From NCBI GenBank assembly GCA_028278225.1, contig JANQEU010000022.1, positions 98,244 through 162,243 on the forward strand: DNA of 64,000 nucleotides, written 5' to 3'. Each line of letters starts with the position of its first letter. The stretch's first letter is position 1. Shown one piece after another: positions 53,401 through 62,680 of the stretch. This DNA is from Cyclobacteriaceae bacterium. GTDB taxonomy: Bacteria > Bacteroidota > Bacteroidia > Cytophagales > Cyclobacteriaceae. Under the pieces are notes generated by a model that saw only the letters and a program-made list of their open reading frames with translations, was not told the DNA's origin and made no database searches. The position numbers were made by a program, and so were the translations under genes.

Positions 53401-54231
53401 ATGATTTTAATTGCTGATGCAGGTGGTTCTAATACTTCATGGAGAGTGATCCGGGATGATAACCGCATTGAACAATTAAAAACAGCCGGAATAAACCTGG
53501 TTCATTCCCGGATTGAAGATTTTCTATCGGAGGTGAAGGACCAGTTGGCTCCCTTTAAAGAAGCAGACACCGTTCATTTCTATGTTGCGGGTCTGACAAG
53601 TGTCGATCAACACGATGAGGTTGCTATGAATTTCGGGTACTTTTTTACAAAAGCGAGGATCAGGGTTGAAAGTGACCTCCTGGCGGCGGCGAGATCGCTG
53701 TGTTTGGACGAAAGAGGATGGGCAGGGATTCTGGGTACCGGTGCCAACATGGCCTATTTTGACGGGAACAAAATAGTACGTTCCATCTCTCCATTGGGGT
53801 ACATTCTGGGAGACGAAGGGAGCGGCGCCTATTTGGGTAAGAAACTTCTGGTGGATTATTGCAGGGAAAGGATGCCAAGTGAGGTCAGAGAAAAAATCAA
53901 TGATCGTTTTTCCCTGTCCCTTCAGGAAATTTTAGAGAAAACCTACCGGGGAGACGAATCCAAACAATTCCTGGCGTCATTCAGTAAATTTCTTTTTCAA
54001 AACATAGCGCATCCCTATTGTTATCAACTGGTATATGATGGATTTACAGATCACTTCAGGGCCTTCCTGACCGATACGGATGCTGAGGAAGTTGTCCATT
54101 ACACAGGTTCAGTGGCATTTTATTTCAGTAACATCCTTCGTCAGGCGGCAAAGGACCATGGAATTAAGATTGGTAATGTCACGGAATCACCAATAGCGGG
54201 GCTAACTTTGTATCACCAAAAATATAGTTAA
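53401..54231 (+). CDS. BadF/BadG-type amino-sugar kinase (GlcNAc/MurNAc kinase-like)
   Basis: 276 residues with the ASKHA fold: LIADAGGSNTSWRV (phosphate 1), DLLAAARSLC (catalytic Asp), GILGTGANMAYFDG (phosphate 2), and GDEGSGAYLGKKLL, as in eukaryotic N-acetylglucosamine kinase and bacterial MurK. Its stop overlaps the start of murQ by one base, so a role in peptidoglycan or chitin sugar recycling fits: it would supply MurNAc 6-phosphate or GlcNAc 6-phosphate. Cytoplasmic. No AmgK or NagZ gene is visible nearby. Confidence 0.85.
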   Translation: MILIADAGGSNTSWRVIRDDNRIEQLKTAGINLVHSRIEDFLSEVKDQLAPFKEADTVHFYVAGLTSVDQHDEVAMNFGYFFTKARIRVESDLLAAARSLCLDERGWAGILGTGANMAYFDGNKIVRSISPLGYILGDEGSGAYLGKKLLVDYCRERMPSEVREKINDRFSLSLQEILEKTYRGDESKQFLASFSKFLFQNIAHPYCYQLVYDGFTDHFRAFLTDTDAEEVVHYTGSVAFYFSNILRQAAKDHGIKIGNVTESPIAGLTLYHQKYS

Positions 54232-55034
54232 TGTCTACCACTGAATCTCCTTCGAACTACGACAACCTGGAATCAATGCCACTTTCAGATCTCTTACTGT
54301 ACATGAATGACGAAGATCATCGCGTTGCACCGGCAGTGAAAAAAGTTTTGCCGAAGATTGAGGGTTTGGTAAAGGCAGTCGCCCCGCGAATGAAGGAGGG
54401 AGGAAGGTTATTCTACATCGGTGCAGGTACCAGCGGACGCCTGGGTATTGTTGATGCCTCAGAGTGTCCCCCGACATTTGGAGTAGATTATGGCCTTGTT
54501 ATAGGTTTGATCGCCGGAGGTGATACCGCTGTTCGTAAGGCGGTAGAGTTTGCGGAAGATAATCCTGATCAGGCCTGGGAGGACATGCAAATTCACCAGG
54601 TAAATGATAATGATACGGTTATCGGTATCGCGGCTTCCGGCAGGACGCCCTACGTCATTGGCGGTGTAAAAAAAGCAAGAGCAAACGGACTGCTTACAGG
54701 GTGTATCACATGCAATTCCGGTTCGGAACTGGCAGCTTCGGCGGAGCATCCTATTGAAGTTATTGTAGGGCCGGAATTTGTGACAGGAAGCACACGGCTT
54801 AAAGCAGGAACTGCCCAGAAAATGGTCTTGAACCTGCTGTCGACATCAATTATGATCCAGCTTGGCAAAGTCAGAGGCAACAGGATGGTGGATATGCAAC
54901 TTTCAAATGACAAACTCGTGGACCGCGGTGTGAAGATGGTAGCGGCAGAGTTGCATTTGCCGTACGAAAAGGCCAAAGATCTGCTGATACAATACGGTTC
55001 CGTCAGGAAAACTATCGATCAGGAATCTTCCTGA
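54231..55034 (+). CDS. murQ: N-acetylmuramic acid 6-phosphate etherase
   Basis: 267 residues of the SIS fold. Signature: YIGAGTSGRLGIVDASECPPTFG, the catalytic Glu in ASECPPTFG, and GIAASGRTPYVIGGVKKA. Removes D-lactate from MurNAc 6-phosphate to give GlcNAc 6-phosphate in cell-wall recycling. About 30 residues shorter at the C-terminus than E. coli MurQ, lacking the last helical module, which is common in Bacteroidota. The overlap with the kinase gene (TAATG) supports sequential action. Confidence 0.95.
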   Translation: MSTTESPSNYDNLESMPLSDLLLYMNDEDHRVAPAVKKVLPKIEGLVKAVAPRMKEGGRLFYIGAGTSGRLGIVDASECPPTFGVDYGLVIGLIAGGDTAVRKAVEFAEDNPDQAWEDMQIHQVNDNDTVIGIAASGRTPYVIGGVKKARANGLLTGCITCNSGSELAASAEHPIEVIVGPEFVTGSTRLKAGTAQKMVLNLLSTSIMIQLGKVRGNRMVDMQLSNDKLVDRGVKMVAAELHLPYEKAKDLLIQYGSVRKTIDQESS

Positions 55035-55270
55035 GAATCCTCGCATTTGGCTTTTATCTTCCGTAAGAGCAGGTTTTCCCCCGCCAAAACCACCTGGTTG
55101 ACGACATTCATAAAGAAATTCTTAAAATAATCCACTGATCTAAATCAACAAACATTTGATATAATTTTTATATTAAAGATCTTTTAATATCAATTTGAAA
55201 TCTTAATTTTATCGTAATCATACTTACACTTTTCTATATCTAATTTTACCACCATTAAACCAAACTATTT

Positions 55271-57964
55271 GTGATGAGAAAGCTTGTACTATCATTGATC
55301 TTAACCTGTATCTCCCTAAGTGTCCTATTGGCACAGACCGTTACAGGTAAGGTAGTTGATTCGGACACCGGAGAGGGACTACCTGGCGCAACTGTTTCAA
55401 TCAAGGGAACATCAGAAGGAACTGTCACCGATGTTGACGGTTCATTTAGTTTAAATGTATCCGGCATGGATGTGGAACTGGAAATTTCATTTGTGGGATT
55501 TCAGACAATTACATTGCCGGCTTCTGCGGACCTGGGATCTGTTCGGCTGGATGCCGCTTCCGTAGGACTTGAGGAAGTCATGGTAATGGCTTCCTATGCG
55601 CAGGATAGAAAGACACCGGTAGCCGTATCTACTCTGAGAGCCAAGCAGATTGAAGAAAGAGTGGGTAACCAGGAGTTTCCTGAAGTTTTAAGATATACAC
55701 CTTCCATATACGCTACCAAGCAGGGAGGAGGATTTGGTGATGCACGAATTAACGTCAGGGGCTTTGATCAGCGTAATACTGCCGTTATGATAAACGGTAT
55801 ACCAGTAAATGACATGGAGAACGGATGGGTATACTGGTCTAACTGGGCCGGCCTGGCAGATGTTTCTTCCGGTATCCAGGTACAAAGAGGATTATCTGCG
55901 TCGAAGCTGGCAGTCTCCTCCGTAGGGGGTACCATCAATATCATCACCAAAGCAGCCGATTTGAAAAAAGGAGGTTCTGCTTACATTTCAATGGGAAATG
56001 ACGCATATCAAAAGTATGGTGTCTCCTACAACACCGGACTATTGAGTAGCGGATGGGCAGCAAGTGTGCAGGCTACCAGAACACAGGGTGATGGCTATAT
56101 TGACGGCACGCAATTCAGTGCATGGTCATATTTTGCTTCAATTTCGAAAACAATAAATGATCAGCATACGGTTGTATTGACCGGACTCGGAGCACCCCAA
56201 TGGCATCACCAGCGACTTTGGAGTAGATTTGATGACATCACCCTTGATGATTATAAGAATGATCCTGACAGGGGAACTAAGTACAATGACCTCTGGGGCA
56301 CTCTGGATGGGGATGAATTTTCCTGGAGGAGAAACTTTTACCACAAACCAAAGTTCTTTTTGAATCACTATTTTGATATTTCGGATAATGCGAGGCTAAA
56401 TACCTCAGCATATTTTTCATTGGGAAATGGAGGAGGTACCGGCCCCCGGGGTCGTGGAGCCGGATTCCGGTTCGATTCTCACCCTCAATGGAGAAATGCA
56501 GACGGAACAGTTCGATGGGATGATATCGTTACCTGGCAGTCGAATAGTCCGAATAGCGGATTTGAAACCGAGTTTGATACTACAAGTTTTGATCCCGCAG
56601 TTGGGAATTACACCACTAGTTCAGGGGATGGCCTGATAAGAAGAGCATCTATGAACTTTCACACCTGGACCGGCATACTTTCAACATTTGATACGGATTT
56701 AACGGAAAATCTGAATCTTACAGTTGGATTCGATGGCAGATATTACAAAGGAGAACATTTCAGGAGAGTAGAAAATCTGTTAGGATTAGACGCTTATGAG
56801 TCAAGGTCAAATGATAATCAACCATCCAATTTCATAACGCAGGAAGATGCCGCAGATTTTGGTAACTTCAGAACTGATACTTACAAATCGGGATCAAATC
56901 CAAATGTGTTAAACTACTGGAATGATGGCCTGGTTAGCTGGTTTGGTCTGTTTACGCAATTGGAGTATTCTACAAATAATCTTTCCGCATTTGTTGCGCT
57001 TTCAGGTTCAAATCAGGGCTATAAAAGAATAGACTATTTCAACTATCTGGATAGCGATCCCGAACAGGAAACAGACTGGGAAAGAATCAATGGCGGAACA
57101 GTTAAAGCGGGTGCGAATTATAATATTAATGCAAACCACAATATTTATGCATACGGCGGTTATCTTTCAAGACAACCGTTGTTTGATGCGGTTTACGTCA
57201 ATTTCCAAAATGATCTGAATGAGGATTATGAAAATGAAAATATTACCTCTTTCGAAATTGGCTATGGCTATACTTCAAGATTTTTAAATATAAAGTTGAA
57301 TCTCTACAGCACGAATTGGGGTAACCGATTTGTTGATCAATCCCAGCCAGACGGGCCAAATCAACAGGATGTATTATATAGCTACGTGATTGATCAGACA
57401 CATCAGGGTGTGGAAGTTGAGGTATTCGCCAATCCAATTGATAAGCTGGAGGTTCGGGGTATGCTCACACTTGGTAACTGGAGATATACTGATGACTTTA
57501 CCGGTACCGGTGCCAATACCGACAGTACTGCAGACCAGACAGTATATACCTCCACTCTTGAGCTGAAAGATGAAAAGATCGGTGATGCGGCTCAGACGGC
57601 AATATCCCTGGGTGCGTCGTACGAGGCTATTGACGGTTTATTTATCAACCTGGATTATATCTATTATGACAATTTGTTTGCGCAATGGAGTGCCGGTGAT
57701 GACCTGTCTGAGGGAGTATGGCAAATTCCATCTTATTCACTATTGGATTTGGGCTTTTCTTATAATGTCTTTTCAAATGACAATCTAAGAGTCCAGCTCA
57801 GAGGAAATGTTAATAATGTACTTGATGAAGAGTACATCTCTGAAATGTTTACAAACAATCATGGTCCTGACAGGGGAGATGGTCTGCCCTACACGATATA
57901 TGATAATGAAGGATATTTTGGTTTCGGAAGAACCTGGAATGCGACTGTGAAGGTAAGCTTCTGA
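55271..57964 (+). CDS. TonB-dependent outer-membrane receptor
   Basis: 897 residues. Signal peptide (LSLILTCISLSVLLAQT), carboxypeptidase-regulatory-like domain (about 20-105; VTGKVVDSDTGEGLPGATVSI), plug domain (about 110-240; FPEVLRYTPSIYATKQGGGFGDARINVRGFDQRNTAVMINGIPVND) and a 22-strand-type barrel ending in ATVKVSF with a terminal Phe. It imports a nutrient too large for porins; without a SusD partner next to it, a siderophore, vitamin or peptide is as likely as a glycan. The 236-nt upstream region is very AT-rich and probably carries regulation, but I could not identify a firm promoter. Confidence 0.93.
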   Translation: MMRKLVLSLILTCISLSVLLAQTVTGKVVDSDTGEGLPGATVSIKGTSEGTVTDVDGSFSLNVSGMDVELEISFVGFQTITLPASADLGSVRLDAASVGLEEVMVMASYAQDRKTPVAVSTLRAKQIEERVGNQEFPEVLRYTPSIYATKQGGGFGDARINVRGFDQRNTAVMINGIPVNDMENGWVYWSNWAGLADVSSGIQVQRGLSASKLAVSSVGGTINIITKAADLKKGGSAYISMGNDAYQKYGVSYNTGLLSSGWAASVQATRTQGDGYIDGTQFSAWSYFASISKTINDQHTVVLTGLGAPQWHHQRLWSRFDDITLDDYKNDPDRGTKYNDLWGTLDGDEFSWRRNFYHKPKFFLNHYFDISDNARLNTSAYFSLGNGGGTGPRGRGAGFRFDSHPQWRNADGTVRWDDIVTWQSNSPNSGFETEFDTTSFDPAVGNYTTSSGDGLIRRASMNFHTWTGILSTFDTDLTENLNLTVGFDGRYYKGEHFRRVENLLGLDAYESRSNDNQPSNFITQEDAADFGNFRTDTYKSGSNPNVLNYWNDGLVSWFGLFTQLEYSTNNLSAFVALSGSNQGYKRIDYFNYLDSDPEQETDWERINGGTVKAGANYNINANHNIYAYGGYLSRQPLFDAVYVNFQNDLNEDYENENITSFEIGYGYTSRFLNIKLNLYSTNWGNRFVDQSQPDGPNQQDVLYSYVIDQTHQGVEVEVFANPIDKLEVRGMLTLGNWRYTDDFTGTGANTDSTADQTVYTSTLELKDEKIGDAAQTAISLGASYEAIDGLFINLDYIYYDNLFAQWSAGDDLSEGVWQIPSYSLLDLGFSYNVFSNDNLRVQLRGNVNNVLDEEYISEMFTNNHGPDRGDGLPYTIYDNEGYFGFGRTWNATVKVSF

Positions 57965-57984
57965 TCATATTTCATATTGTATCT

Positions 57985-58019
57985 AAAAACCGTTCCTGAT
58001 TGCAGGAACGGTTTTTTTA
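57985..58019. terminator. Bidirectional intrinsic terminator
   Basis: AAAAACCGTTCCTG (57985-57998) pairs with CAGGAACGGTTTTT (58003-58016) around ATTG, with A-run and T-run on both sides. It can stop the TonB receptor transcript and that of the convergent EEP-family gene. Confidence 0.92.
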
Positions 58020-58023
58020 TTGC

Positions 58024-58914
58024 CTAAAAACTGAAGTTGGCAATGACAGGTCTGTGATCGGAAATATTTCGATCATAAAACGCCACACATGCCTCCAGTT
58101 TCAACGTATTTACCGTATCAATTTTATCATATAGGGGCTGATTTATCAATATATGATCGATATGACTTGGCCAGCCGGGATAACTCCATTCGCTGCTTGG
58201 TGAGTTTGCTATGCCACTATCCACAAACATGTAACGCTCCTGGTCAAGATTGAAAACCTCCAGGGCGGTATCATCAATCTCATCATTGAAATCTCCAAGA
58301 AGAATTACGGATTGTGTGGTTTCCTGTATATCCAGATAATCCGTTATGGCCAGACTTGCTTCTGATCGTTCGTCCACACCATCATCACAGCACTTCAGAT
58401 GGACATTCAGAAAATCAATCTGGTGCCCCCTGTAGTCACAGATCCATTTAACCGGAGGCCTTGGTTTGACCTGTCCCGTCAGGATTGTCGTCGCAGTAGT
58501 TAATGAATTGATTTCACAGGTATTGTAAATAAACCCCAAATCAAGACTTCCCGTAACATCCACAACCTCGAAGTCATATAATGGCATAGCCTCAACCATT
58601 TCCACGAATGCTGAAATGTCATTGATTTCCTGGACAGCAATTACATCCGGCCTCAGATTGTCCAGGATGTCAATTACAGCTTGTTGGGTGATCGCTCCCT
58701 TATCGGGGAAGAATCTTAAATTCCAGGTCATCACCGTCAAAGTAGTGGCGTCTGAGAGGAACGCGCAACCGCTGAAATCATTCTGAACGGTAAAATCATT
58801 ACAGTCAGATTTTGAGCTAACCAGATTGAGCCCGTCATTAGCCGGGGAATCATTGCCACAATTTGTGAGACTCAGAAGTGCGAGAAAACAAAAACAAAAA
58901 AATATCGATCTCAT
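58024..58914 (-). CDS. Endonuclease/exonuclease/phosphatase (EEP) family lipoprotein
   Basis: Starts best at ATG 58914 (MRSIFFCFCFLALLSLTNCGND: lipobox Leu-Thr-Asn-Cys); an ATG at 58944 would only lengthen the signal. The mature part has the DNase I-like fold: LTVMTWNLRFFPDKG, DVIAVQEIND (catalytic Glu), VILLGDFNDE (DxN) and ISDHRPVIANF (terminal DH). All catalytic residues are present. It is surface- or periplasm-anchored, so substrates could be extracellular DNA, inositol phosphates or lipid headgroups. Monocistronic. Confidence 0.88.
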   Translation of the reverse strand: MRSIFFCFCFLALLSLTNCGNDSPANDGLNLVSSKSDCNDFTVQNDFSGCAFLSDATTLTVMTWNLRFFPDKGAITQQAVIDILDNLRPDVIAVQEINDISAFVEMVEAMPLYDFEVVDVTGSLDLGFIYNTCEINSLTTATTILTGQVKPRPPVKWICDYRGHQIDFLNVHLKCCDDGVDERSEASLAITDYLDIQETTQSVILLGDFNDEIDDTALEVFNLDQERYMFVDSGIANSPSSEWSYPGWPSHIDHILINQPLYDKIDTVNTLKLEACVAFYDRNISDHRPVIANFSF

Positions 58915-58978
58915 TATTAACAGGAATATGATACTTCTACCCAATTGTGCGTTAAAATTGTAAAGGTAAGTGAACTGA

Positions 58979-59545
58979 ATGCACCAGATAGAACCATATC
59001 ATCGATGGTTGAATCTATATGACTCGAGTCTGGATGAGCGATCGCCATTTTACGGAAAGGAATATAACTATGATCTGTATTCCGAAAACATTTATGGTTA
59101 CTACATCGATCCGGGATGGGATTTTATGGGATCGGAAACCCTGTATATCAAAGTGCTTTACGTTGACTATGATGAAGGATTTTGTGTAATCGAATTGATC
59201 GGTGAATGGAATGATGCCATTAACAATGATATTATGCATTTCAAGCGCAATATTATTGAGGAGTTCGAGCTTGAAGGGATCAATAAATACATACTGATAG
59301 GGGAAAACCTGATGAATTTTCATGGAAGCGATGACAGCTACTATGAAGAATGGTTTGAAGAAGTAGGAGACGGGTGGATTGCATGTGTCAATTTCAGGGA
59401 TTTTGTGGTCAGCGAAATGAACAATTATGGCATTGACATGTACCTGAATATGGGTGGTAGTCTGGAACTTCAAAACTGGAGAACACTTAGCCCTTCCAGG
59501 TTTTACCTGCTTGTGAGCCAATTGATCCAAAGGAGGTTATCCTAA
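58979..59545 (+). CDS. Hypothetical acidic protein, 188 residues
   Basis: No signal peptide or membrane segment. Very rich in Asp, Glu and Tyr (EYNYDLYSENIYGYYIDPGW, FHGSDDSYYEEWFEEVGDGW). Central beta strand pattern (TLYIKVLYVDYDEGFCVIELIGEW) suggests a compact domain. I think it belongs to a conserved Bacteroidota family of unknown function but cannot name it. It is divergent from the EEP gene with only 34 nt between (64 nt from the preferred EEP start). Confidence 0.65.
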   Translation: MHQIEPYHRWLNLYDSSLDERSPFYGKEYNYDLYSENIYGYYIDPGWDFMGSETLYIKVLYVDYDEGFCVIELIGEWNDAINNDIMHFKRNIIEEFELEGINKYILIGENLMNFHGSDDSYYEEWFEEVGDGWIACVNFRDFVVSEMNNYGIDMYLNMGGSLELQNWRTLSPSRFYLLVSQLIQRRLS

Positions 59546-59593
59546 AATATCACGATTGGTGGTTGGGTGATTTGTGCAGAGGCGCAGCGTTTA

Positions 59594-60181
59594 TTACAAC
59601 GCCAACTGAATACCCAGACCCAAACTGGGGGCGATGGTTGTTGCATTTCCGAATACAAGGTCATTTTTAAGAACAACCGGGATAGTCAGTGTTTCTGTTA
59701 TGGGGATTGTCCTGCCTACCCCAAGGGCCAGTCCGGCGGTATATGTATCATCCCAAAAGAAGTGCTGCAGACTTGGGGAAGCATGTAAAAACCAATCTCC
59801 AAAATTATAATTTGCTATTACGGAAACTTCCAGTGTCCATATCGTGCCATAATCAAATTGAAACTGGGTATCAAAAAGGTTCCTGTATCGCTCTTCCCAA
59901 TAATACAGTCGATTAAATCCCAGACCTACCCCTAAGTCCAGCCCTTCGTTCCATGTTTTCAGTAGTTGAACTTCTCCGTTGTAGTAGAACCTGTCCCACT
60001 CCACTAACTGACGCGTGTCTGCCGGCAGGTTTTCATCAAACTCAGGTGAACCGGTGGCTTTCTCCAGGTCAACAAGATTGAAACCCCAGCTATTGTGAAG
60101 ATTTAGTTTCAGTTGGGCGCAGGTGTGATGTGAAACTATCACAGCCAGAAAATACAATAAAAGGCATCCCGTTTTACGCAT
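59594..60181 (-). CDS. Small outer-membrane beta-barrel-like protein
   Basis: 195 residues. Signal peptide (LLLYFLAVIVSHHTCAQ) and then alternating hydrophobic strands with aromatic girdle residues (LDLGVGLGFNRLYYWEE, WTLEVSVIANYNFGDWFLHASP, AGLALGVGRTIPITETLTIPVVL), ending in LGIQLAL. Looks like an 8-strand barrel of the OMP_b-brl type. No specific function. Monocistronic; convergent with 58979-59545. Confidence 0.65.
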   Translation of the reverse strand: MRKTGCLLLYFLAVIVSHHTCAQLKLNLHNSWGFNLVDLEKATGSPEFDENLPADTRQLVEWDRFYYNGEVQLLKTWNEGLDLGVGLGFNRLYYWEERYRNLFDTQFQFDYGTIWTLEVSVIANYNFGDWFLHASPSLQHFFWDDTYTAGLALGVGRTIPITETLTIPVVLKNDLVFGNATTIAPSLGLGIQLAL

Positions 60182-60216
60182 GGGTTAATTTACTAAATAG
60201 CGGGCAATGATGCCTA

Positions 60217-60831
60217 TTAATCCCCTGGCAATTTCTTTACCTCTGCAAGCTGCGAGATCATATATTTTCTTTTGGAATTTAAATCCTGCGCTAAGATCCT
60301 GGTCCTTTTCTTTTCCAGATACCGGAACGCTTTACTGTTGAAAACAAAAGAATCTCCCACATGGAGAGAGGACAACATGACTTTGCCATTCGGCCTGTCA
60401 AACTTCTTGAGCAGGTTATGCAATACCGGATCGGAACAACTGGCTGCTTTGGGATTTTTAAGGTAATTCTTAAAAGTGTGATAGACAGGCTCCGGAAATA
60501 CATTGCTACTCAAAACAGGTTGTGAGACTTTTCTGAAATTATTCTTCCATTCATCACCATGGGGATTTACACTTCTTCCGTATTCATCGTATGTGATCAG
60601 GTGCGCTACTTCATGCAGGTACGTTATAAGGAAAGCGTAGGGGTTCAGATCGTTATTTATTGTGATGACATGTTTTTTAATGGCAGGGTCAAAGCGATAA
60701 TCTCCAAGCTTTGTTTGCCTGGCTTTTTTGATCCTGAATTCAAAACCATAATAATTGTAGAGCTTTAAACAATATTGGGCAGCCGGCCCGGGCACAAACT
60801 TTTCAAAGATATGGAGGTACTGACTGCTCAA
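60217..60831 (-). CDS. SprT-like zinc metalloprotease-fold protein
   Basis: 204 residues. The zinc signature is in TYLHEVAHLITYDEYG (HEVAH) followed by a further His in NPHGDEWKNNFRK. Family members resemble human Spartan, which cleaves DNA-protein crosslinks; bacterial SprT-like proteins are poorly studied. No export signal; cytoplasmic. Directly downstream of der (stop of der at 60832, no gap in practice), so it is co-transcribed with the ribosome-assembly GTPase. Confidence 0.85.
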   Translation of the reverse strand: MSSQYLHIFEKFVPGPAAQYCLKLYNYYGFEFRIKKARQTKLGDYRFDPAIKKHVITINNDLNPYAFLITYLHEVAHLITYDEYGRSVNPHGDEWKNNFRKVSQPVLSSNVFPEPVYHTFKNYLKNPKAASCSDPVLHNLLKKFDRPNGKVMLSSLHVGDSFVFNSKAFRYLEKKRTRILAQDLNSKRKYMISQLAEVKKLPGD

Positions 60832-62142
60832 TTACTTCTTGCGTATGACAACTTTAACAGAAACCCCTTCAAAATTGAAGTGGCTTCGGATCTTGTTTGT
60901 AAGAAATCGTTGATAGGATTCCTTTACATCCTTGGGGTGGTTGCAAAAAAATGCGAAAGTTGGCGTTTTCGAGGGTAGCTGCGTGATGTATTTGATTTTG
61001 ATATATTTCCCGCGCACCGCCGGTGGAGGCGTTTTTTCAATTTCAGGTAGAAGTATATCGTTTAGTTTCCTGGTGGTGATACGCCTTTGCCGGTTCTCAT
61101 ATATTTCGATGGCTTTCTCTATTGTCTGGAAAATACGTTGCTTGTTGATCACACTTGTATAGACAATGGGCATGTAAGACATGGGACCCAGCTTGTTTTG
61201 TATCTCCTTCGTCAGTTTATCGGCTGTTTTGGTGTCTTTTTGGATGAGATCCCATTTGTTGATCATTATGATACAGCCTTTCCTGTATTTATCCGCCAGC
61301 GCCAGTATATGCATATCCTGGGATTCAAGACCCCTGGAAGCGTCTATCATCACAATGCAGACATCACTGTCCTGCAGTGCCTGAATTGCCCTTAGTACGG
61401 AGTAAAATTCAATATCCTCTTTTACCCTGGCTTTTTTCCGGATCCCGGCGGTATCAGTGAGCAGAAAATCTTTACCAAAGAGGTTATACCTGGTGTCTAT
61501 CGCATCACGGGTAGTACCGGCGATATCGGTAACGATACTTCGGTCTTCACCGACGAGTGCATTCAGAAAAGATGATTTTCCAACATTCGGTCTTCCAAGA
61601 ATTGCGATTCTAGGAAGCTCTGATTTGGAAGTGTCTTTTTCTTCTTCCTCCAGGTGCTTCACTACCTCATCCAGGAGATCACCGGTTCCCGATCCGCTGG
61701 TTGACGAGATGGTATGGATCTCGCTGTCCATCCCCAGTGCATAAAATTCGCTTGCAGACATCGCTCTTTCCTGATTGTCGGATTTATTGGCAACAAGAAA
61801 AACCGGTTTATCCAGTTCGCGCAGGACATTGGCAAAATCCTGGTCAAGCCCATGTAATCCCGTTTCAACATCAACCATGAACAGGATCACCGTAGCTTCA
61901 TTCAGCGCTTCCCTGACTTGCTCCCGGATTGCTTCCTCAAAGACATCTTCGGAGCCCTCCACGTATCCTCCCGTGTCAATGACTATGAAATGTTTCCCAT
62001 TCCACTCGCTCATTCCGTAGTGACGATCTCGTGTTACTCCGGCTTCATCATCCATAATGGCCTTCTTTTTTTCAATCAGCCTGTTGAAAAGTGTGGACTT
62101 GCCGACGTTTGGACGGCCTACTATTGCGACGATGTTACTCAA
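60832..62142 (-). CDS. der: Ribosome-assembly GTPase Der (EngA)
   Basis: 436 residues with two G domains: GRPNVGKSTLFN near residue 8 with NKSD, and GRPNVGKSSFLN near residue 180 with NKWD; then a KH-like C-terminal domain. Required for 50S maturation. The start codon read from the sequence is TTG (62140-62142), and its first two bases in the plus-strand sense are the first bases of the 7-nt-repeat array, so the original ATG may have been altered when the array formed. In Bacteroidota era and der commonly lie next to each other; here a four-helix-bundle gene and its arrays lie between them. Confidence 0.97.
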   Translation of the reverse strand: MSNIVAIVGRPNVGKSTLFNRLIEKKKAIMDDEAGVTRDRHYGMSEWNGKHFIVIDTGGYVEGSEDVFEEAIREQVREALNEATVILFMVDVETGLHGLDQDFANVLRELDKPVFLVANKSDNQERAMSASEFYALGMDSEIHTISSTSGSGTGDLLDEVVKHLEEEEKDTSKSELPRIAILGRPNVGKSSFLNALVGEDRSIVTDIAGTTRDAIDTRYNLFGKDFLLTDTAGIRKKARVKEDIEFYSVLRAIQALQDSDVCIVMIDASRGLESQDMHILALADKYRKGCIIMINKWDLIQKDTKTADKLTKEIQNKLGPMSYMPIVYTSVINKQRIFQTIEKAIEIYENRQRRITTRKLNDILLPEIEKTPPPAVRGKYIKIKYITQLPSKTPTFAFFCNHPKDVKESYQRFLTNKIRSHFNFEGVSVKVVIRKK

Positions 62143-62196
62143 TTGTCAATTACGAATTACGAATTACGAATTACGAATTAGAAATTACGAATTAAG
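62141..62196. repeat. 7-nt repeat array, left arm of four-helix-bundle element B
   Basis: Eight heptads: AATTGTC, then AATTACG four times, AATTAGA, AATTACG, AATTAAG. It begins within the der start codon and ends 2 nt before the stop of the four-helix-bundle gene at 62199. Reverse complement (CGTAATT) matches the units on the other side of that gene. Confidence 0.92.
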
Positions 62197-62198
62197 CA

Positions 62199-62564
62199 TT
62201 ACCTGCCAATTTTTGATTTCATGGTTTTCTGAATCGAACCCAAAATTCTTAATAATTCTTCAGAGTCGGCAATGTAATTATTCGCTAAGTCATTTTTAAT
62301 GATATCGGAATCTCTCAATAATCTTAACCAATATCTTATTTCTCTTGTTTCCTTGTACGAAATGGTCAGCTTATTTAAAAAATCCTTTTCACTGGCTCCG
62401 CCTATTGCTTCTTCCACGTTTGATCCGATAGATGTACCAGCTCTTAATACCTGGGAGGCAAAGTCATATTCCTTTATTTCCTTGAGAAACTGATAAAGCT
62501 TAACAATTTTCAGGGCAAAGGCGTAGGATTTTTTTTGAATGATATTGTCTTCTTTCATAGTCAA
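62199..62564 (-). CDS. Four helix bundle protein (S23-like), between era and der
   Basis: 121 residues. Family pattern: KKSYAFALKIVKLYQFL, FASQVLRAGTSIGSNVEEAIGG and SYKETREIRYWLRLL. Same family as 6529-6900 and 6962-7360 but a different branch (shorter N-terminus, VLRAGTSIGSN instead of LRRSADSINSN). It is bracketed by inverted 7-nt-repeat arrays at 62141-62196 and 62610-62679 and lies inside the era-der gene pair. Function unknown. Confidence 0.88.
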   Translation of the reverse strand: MTMKEDNIIQKKSYAFALKIVKLYQFLKEIKEYDFASQVLRAGTSIGSNVEEAIGGASEKDFLNKLTISYKETREIRYWLRLLRDSDIIKNDLANNYIADSEELLRILGSIQKTMKSKIGR

Positions 62565-62609
62565 TTTTATAAAAAATGGTCCTTAATAATGTTTTATGTT
62601 AATAATCAA

Positions 62610-62679
62610 TAATTCGTAATTCCTAATTCGTAATTCCTAATTCGTAATTCCTAATTCGTAATTCACAATTTGTAACTGA
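62610..62679. repeat. 7-nt repeat array, right arm of four-helix-bundle element B
   Basis: Ten heptads: TAATTCG and TAATTCC alternating four times with the last TAATTCA, then CAATTTG and TAACTGA. The 14-nt alternation matches that of the array at 6461-6516, although the base sequence differs. It ends 1-2 nt before the stop codon of era (62681). Confidence 0.92.
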
Positions 62680-62680
62680 T

